Shown here one piece after another: positions 61,814-64,000 of a DNA stretch of 64,000 nucleotides. Position numbers and translations under genes: made by a program. Location: positions 2,418,001-2,482,000 of the forward strand of contig NZ_CP081864.1 of assembly GCF_019797845.1 (NCBI RefSeq), read 5' to 3'. The notes beneath the pieces are model-generated. The model was not told the DNA's origin. It did not search any database and was given only the letters and a program-made list of their open reading frames with translations. Position 1 is the first letter of the stretch; each line of letters starts with the position of its first letter. The DNA comes from Symbiopectobacterium purcellii (lineage in GTDB: Bacteria; Pseudomonadota; Gammaproteobacteria; Enterobacterales; Enterobacteriaceae).

Positions 61814-63939
61814 CTAACCTCTTTTAATTGAATGAATATAAACATGACGTTTTGGCGTAATAATTCTCATATTATCTATATCATAGAGAAGGCCGCCATC
61901 CTTCAATGCAATAACGTGGTGGATTTCTGCTTTGTTTCTTTTCCCTGCTCTATCCGATTTTCTAACATATGGAGCCCATCCTTTACTCATCGCGTTTAAA
62001 CTACCGGGGTCAAACCCTTTACTTAGTTTGGGATCAGCATAGACTGCTTTCCAAAATGCCTCCCTGAACTCTCGAAAGCTCTTAAACTCTTTACCACGTA
62101 GTTTGTTTAAAACCTGTGAGGGAATTGGTACTCCTTCGCCTTCATTAACTACAGTCAACCAATCATCGCTAACTGCCTCACCTTGTCCCGTCACAGTGCC
62201 CGGCATATGGCGAGGATTATTAAACATCACATACAGCGGCGGATAATTCACCTCTAGCGGCGGTACCGCGATTTCTGCATCAATGTCCGGTAGCACCGGA
62301 TTAGGGTACACCGTTATCGTAGGTGAACGAATAGGTGCTCCGATGCCAGTATTGAGAATAACTACCTGGCGGCCTTCCGGGTGAATTAAGTGCCCCAGTC
62401 CATCAGTTCCCGGTGCTTTTACCGGACTGATAAGTATCGTTCGCCCCAGCCTACCCTTTTCAGGCGGCAAGGTAATACTGTAGAGCCCCGAGGCCCGATC
62501 CATTATTCCTTCAACCACCCAGACACGCAACACCTCACCGCTGCGGCTAACCTCTGTTTCCCAGCGGCCAGATGCAGTGCGCGAGGGAGGCGCGCCTGCC
62601 ACTGGCACACTGCCCGGCAGCACTTGTGGTGGGCGCTGAACCACTTCCAGTTTAGCCAGTTTGCTGTTCCACTCATAGATGACCCCATCCACGGCGCTGC
62701 GCCACCGCCCTTTTAGCCCCTCACCGCTCGCCGCAGGGGTAATCGATTTGACTCTGACTAGCCCTTTCGGTGTCGCAATTTCTTCGGTTACCGGCTCGGC
62801 ATGATATTGCTGGCTCGCTGTTACGACATCCTCCACAATAGGCTCTACCATGACATACACGGGCTCTAATTGCGCCTCTTCAGGATAAACCACCACCACA
62901 TCGTGGAAGCGGGTCGCATGATTAAAGGGCCGTGGTGTTGACGCAGCAGAAGAAAATGAATCCCTATTACTGCGCACTGAAATACCTGGGATACCCGCCA
63001 TCAACGCGGGCTGCCCGGCCAGTGCGGACTCGCGCGTCCGAGTGGTTACGCCGCTAACCCCAGTTGTTAACGCATGTCCATACAATCCGCTGCTTTTGTC
63101 CTTGGTAGCTTCAACAACACGCACGGATTGCGGTCTTGCTGGCTTAACCACCGAAATGTCAAGCTGTCGATCTTTTACCGACAATTTACCCCTTGCCGGC
63201 ATCGTAATCTCACCGGTTGTTTTAGCCGCATTTACCAATGCCGCTTTATCCGTTAACCCCATGGTTTTCGCCGGGACAGACAATGAGAGAAAATTTTCTC
63301 TGGTACGCCCAGGAACCTGGTCACTACCAACGCCCAGTTTCTCCATGTGGAATATTGACGCGATCGCAAACCCTATCGGCGTTGCATTTCTTACGCGGGT
63401 CGCAAATGCCATCAATGCGTTTAGTCCACGACTGAAATCCTCCAATAAACCAGGACTCGTCGTTTCAACCAGCGCTATGCTCCCAACACCAGACACGGAG
63501 AGTACGGGAGCGGGCTCGGCAGCGGGTATCGCCAGCATCGCAAGCGAGTTCGCCTGACTAAGCAGCGCCCGAGCCTGCTGTTCTCTTTCCAGTGTGGCTG
63601 CACGCGCTGCCTGTTCTCTCGCAACCGCCTCTCTATCAATGTGGTCTCTATTAGAATATGTACTTCGATTACTCCCGCTATTTCCTCCACTACGTATTGA
63701 TGTAGGGGAATTTGAACTGCGGCTGCCACTGTCTGAATAATGCGATATAGAGATATAGAGCCTCGGTTATCCGTGGTGGTTGACCTTCCATTGCCATGGT
63801 TAACGGTGTGACCACCAAGGTTGGTGCTGTTATATCCCCCTCGACTTCCACGGCTTGAATTACCACTACCCGATCCCCACCAACCAGGGCTTCGTTTTTT
63901 TCGTTTTTTTCTTTTTTTTCCTTCACTTTGGTCATTCAT
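61814..63939 (-). pseudogene. Colicin E/S-pyocin-type DNase bacteriocin, frameshifted by an 8-bp duplication
   Basis: From the ATG at 63939 (MNDQSEGKKRKKRKKRSPGW) the protein has a basic then Gly/Ser-rich N-terminus as in colicins, followed by an Ala/Glu/Arg helical stretch, a pyocin-S/colicin translocation-type domain (FHDVVVVYPEEAQLEPVYVMV) and a C-terminal HNH DNase: EFKSFREFREAFWKAVYADP, SKGWAPYV, EIHHVIALKDGG, YDIDNMRIITPKRHVYIHS. Two copies of ATATAGAG (63745-63760) shift the frame after RGSIS; with one copy the reading continues HYSDSGSRSSN into the rest and the gene is 706 codons long. The 3' frame alone is open to beyond 63538. An IS copy lies 20 bases before the start codon, so the promoter is displaced as well. 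Confidence 0.85.
63745..63760. repeat. 8-bp tandem duplication in the bacteriocin gene
   Basis: ATATAGAG occurs twice in direct tandem (63745-63752, 63753-63760). Removing one copy restores the bacteriocin frame exactly. It may be a decay mutation or a reversible slippage switch. Confidence 0.9.
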
Positions 63940-63958
63940 GTCAGTGCTTTCCTTGCTA

Positions 63959-64000
63959 GGGCCTGTTGACAATCATCGCCAAGAACCTGTTTTTTTGTAA
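63959..64000 (+). mobile_element. Left end of a second IS5-family copy (truncated by window)
   Basis: From GGGCCTGTTGACAATCATCG to the window end the sequence is identical to the left end of the IS at 28520 (apart from one extra leading G). A CTA (63956-63958), the same target triplet, precedes it. It separates the bacteriocin start codon from whatever promoter lies beyond the window. Confidence 0.9.

Overview
The window is from an enterobacterium. Most of the backbone follows the Escherichia coli 40-41 min gene order: prc-proQ-msrC-yebS-yebT-rsmF-yebW, sdsR/yebY, holE-ptrB-purT-eda-zwf-hexR-pykA-lpxM-mepM-znuACB-ruvBAC-yebC-nudB-aspS-yecE-yecN-cmoAB. The proteins differ from E. coli to the degree expected of a Pectobacteriaceae relative (Pectobacterium, Dickeya, Brenneria, Symbiopectobacterium) or a similar insect- or plant-associated enterobacterium. 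That placement is inference from remembered protein sequences, not a search.

Layout. 1-1.05 kb: the 3' part of an AT-rich gene with a eukaryote-like RhoGAP domain. 1.1-6.6 kb: pepT, divergent from the polyamine transporter potABCD. 6.6-9.9 kb: ferrous iron uptake feoA-feoA-feoB-feoC on the minus strand, with Fur- and FNR-like sites upstream. 10-13.5 kb: prc, proQ, msrC. 14-19.8 kb: the LetA/LetB lipid transport pair, rsmF, yebW. 19.8-23.5 kb: a dehydrogenase, two small lipoproteins, a DJ-1/PfpI protein, yebY and the sRNA SdsR. 23.5-31.4 kb: an AT-rich island with a MrcB-HNH restriction-like protein, an integrase remnant, a YopM-like leucine-rich-repeat protein, an IS5-family element, a membrane protein and ftnA. 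31.7-57.2 kb: conserved core genes. 57.5-64 kb: a second accessory block with a repeat-containing secreted-effector-like protein, a broken DUF1835 gene, an Exc2-like lipoprotein and, on the minus strand, a colicin-E-type DNase bacteriocin with its immunity gene and a phage-type lysis cassette (pinholin, SAR endolysin, Rz1-like). A second IS copy starts 20 bp upstream of the bacteriocin start codon and runs off the window.

A striking theme is gene breakage by small indels in otherwise well conserved genes: feoB (about 11 nt lost at the P-loop), purT (about 13 nt lost near the N-terminus), pykA (one extra A), znuA (2 nt lost in the His-rich loop), the DUF1835 gene, the Rz1-like gene, and the bacteriocin (exact 8-bp tandem duplication). 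Together with IS activity and eukaryote-targeting proteins, this suggests a host-associated bacterium in early genome decay. Single-base cases could be sequencing errors; the 8, 11 and 13 nt cases are much harder to explain that way.

The genes form clear working units: polyamine import (PotABCD), Fe(II) import (Feo) and iron storage (FtnA), high-affinity zinc import (ZnuABC with a Zur-like operator), pentose-phosphate/KDPG metabolism under HexR, Holliday junction resolution (RuvABC with a LexA box), tRNA wobble uridine modification (CmoAB), envelope maintenance (LetAB, LpxM, MepM, Prc) and bacteriocin production with lysis.
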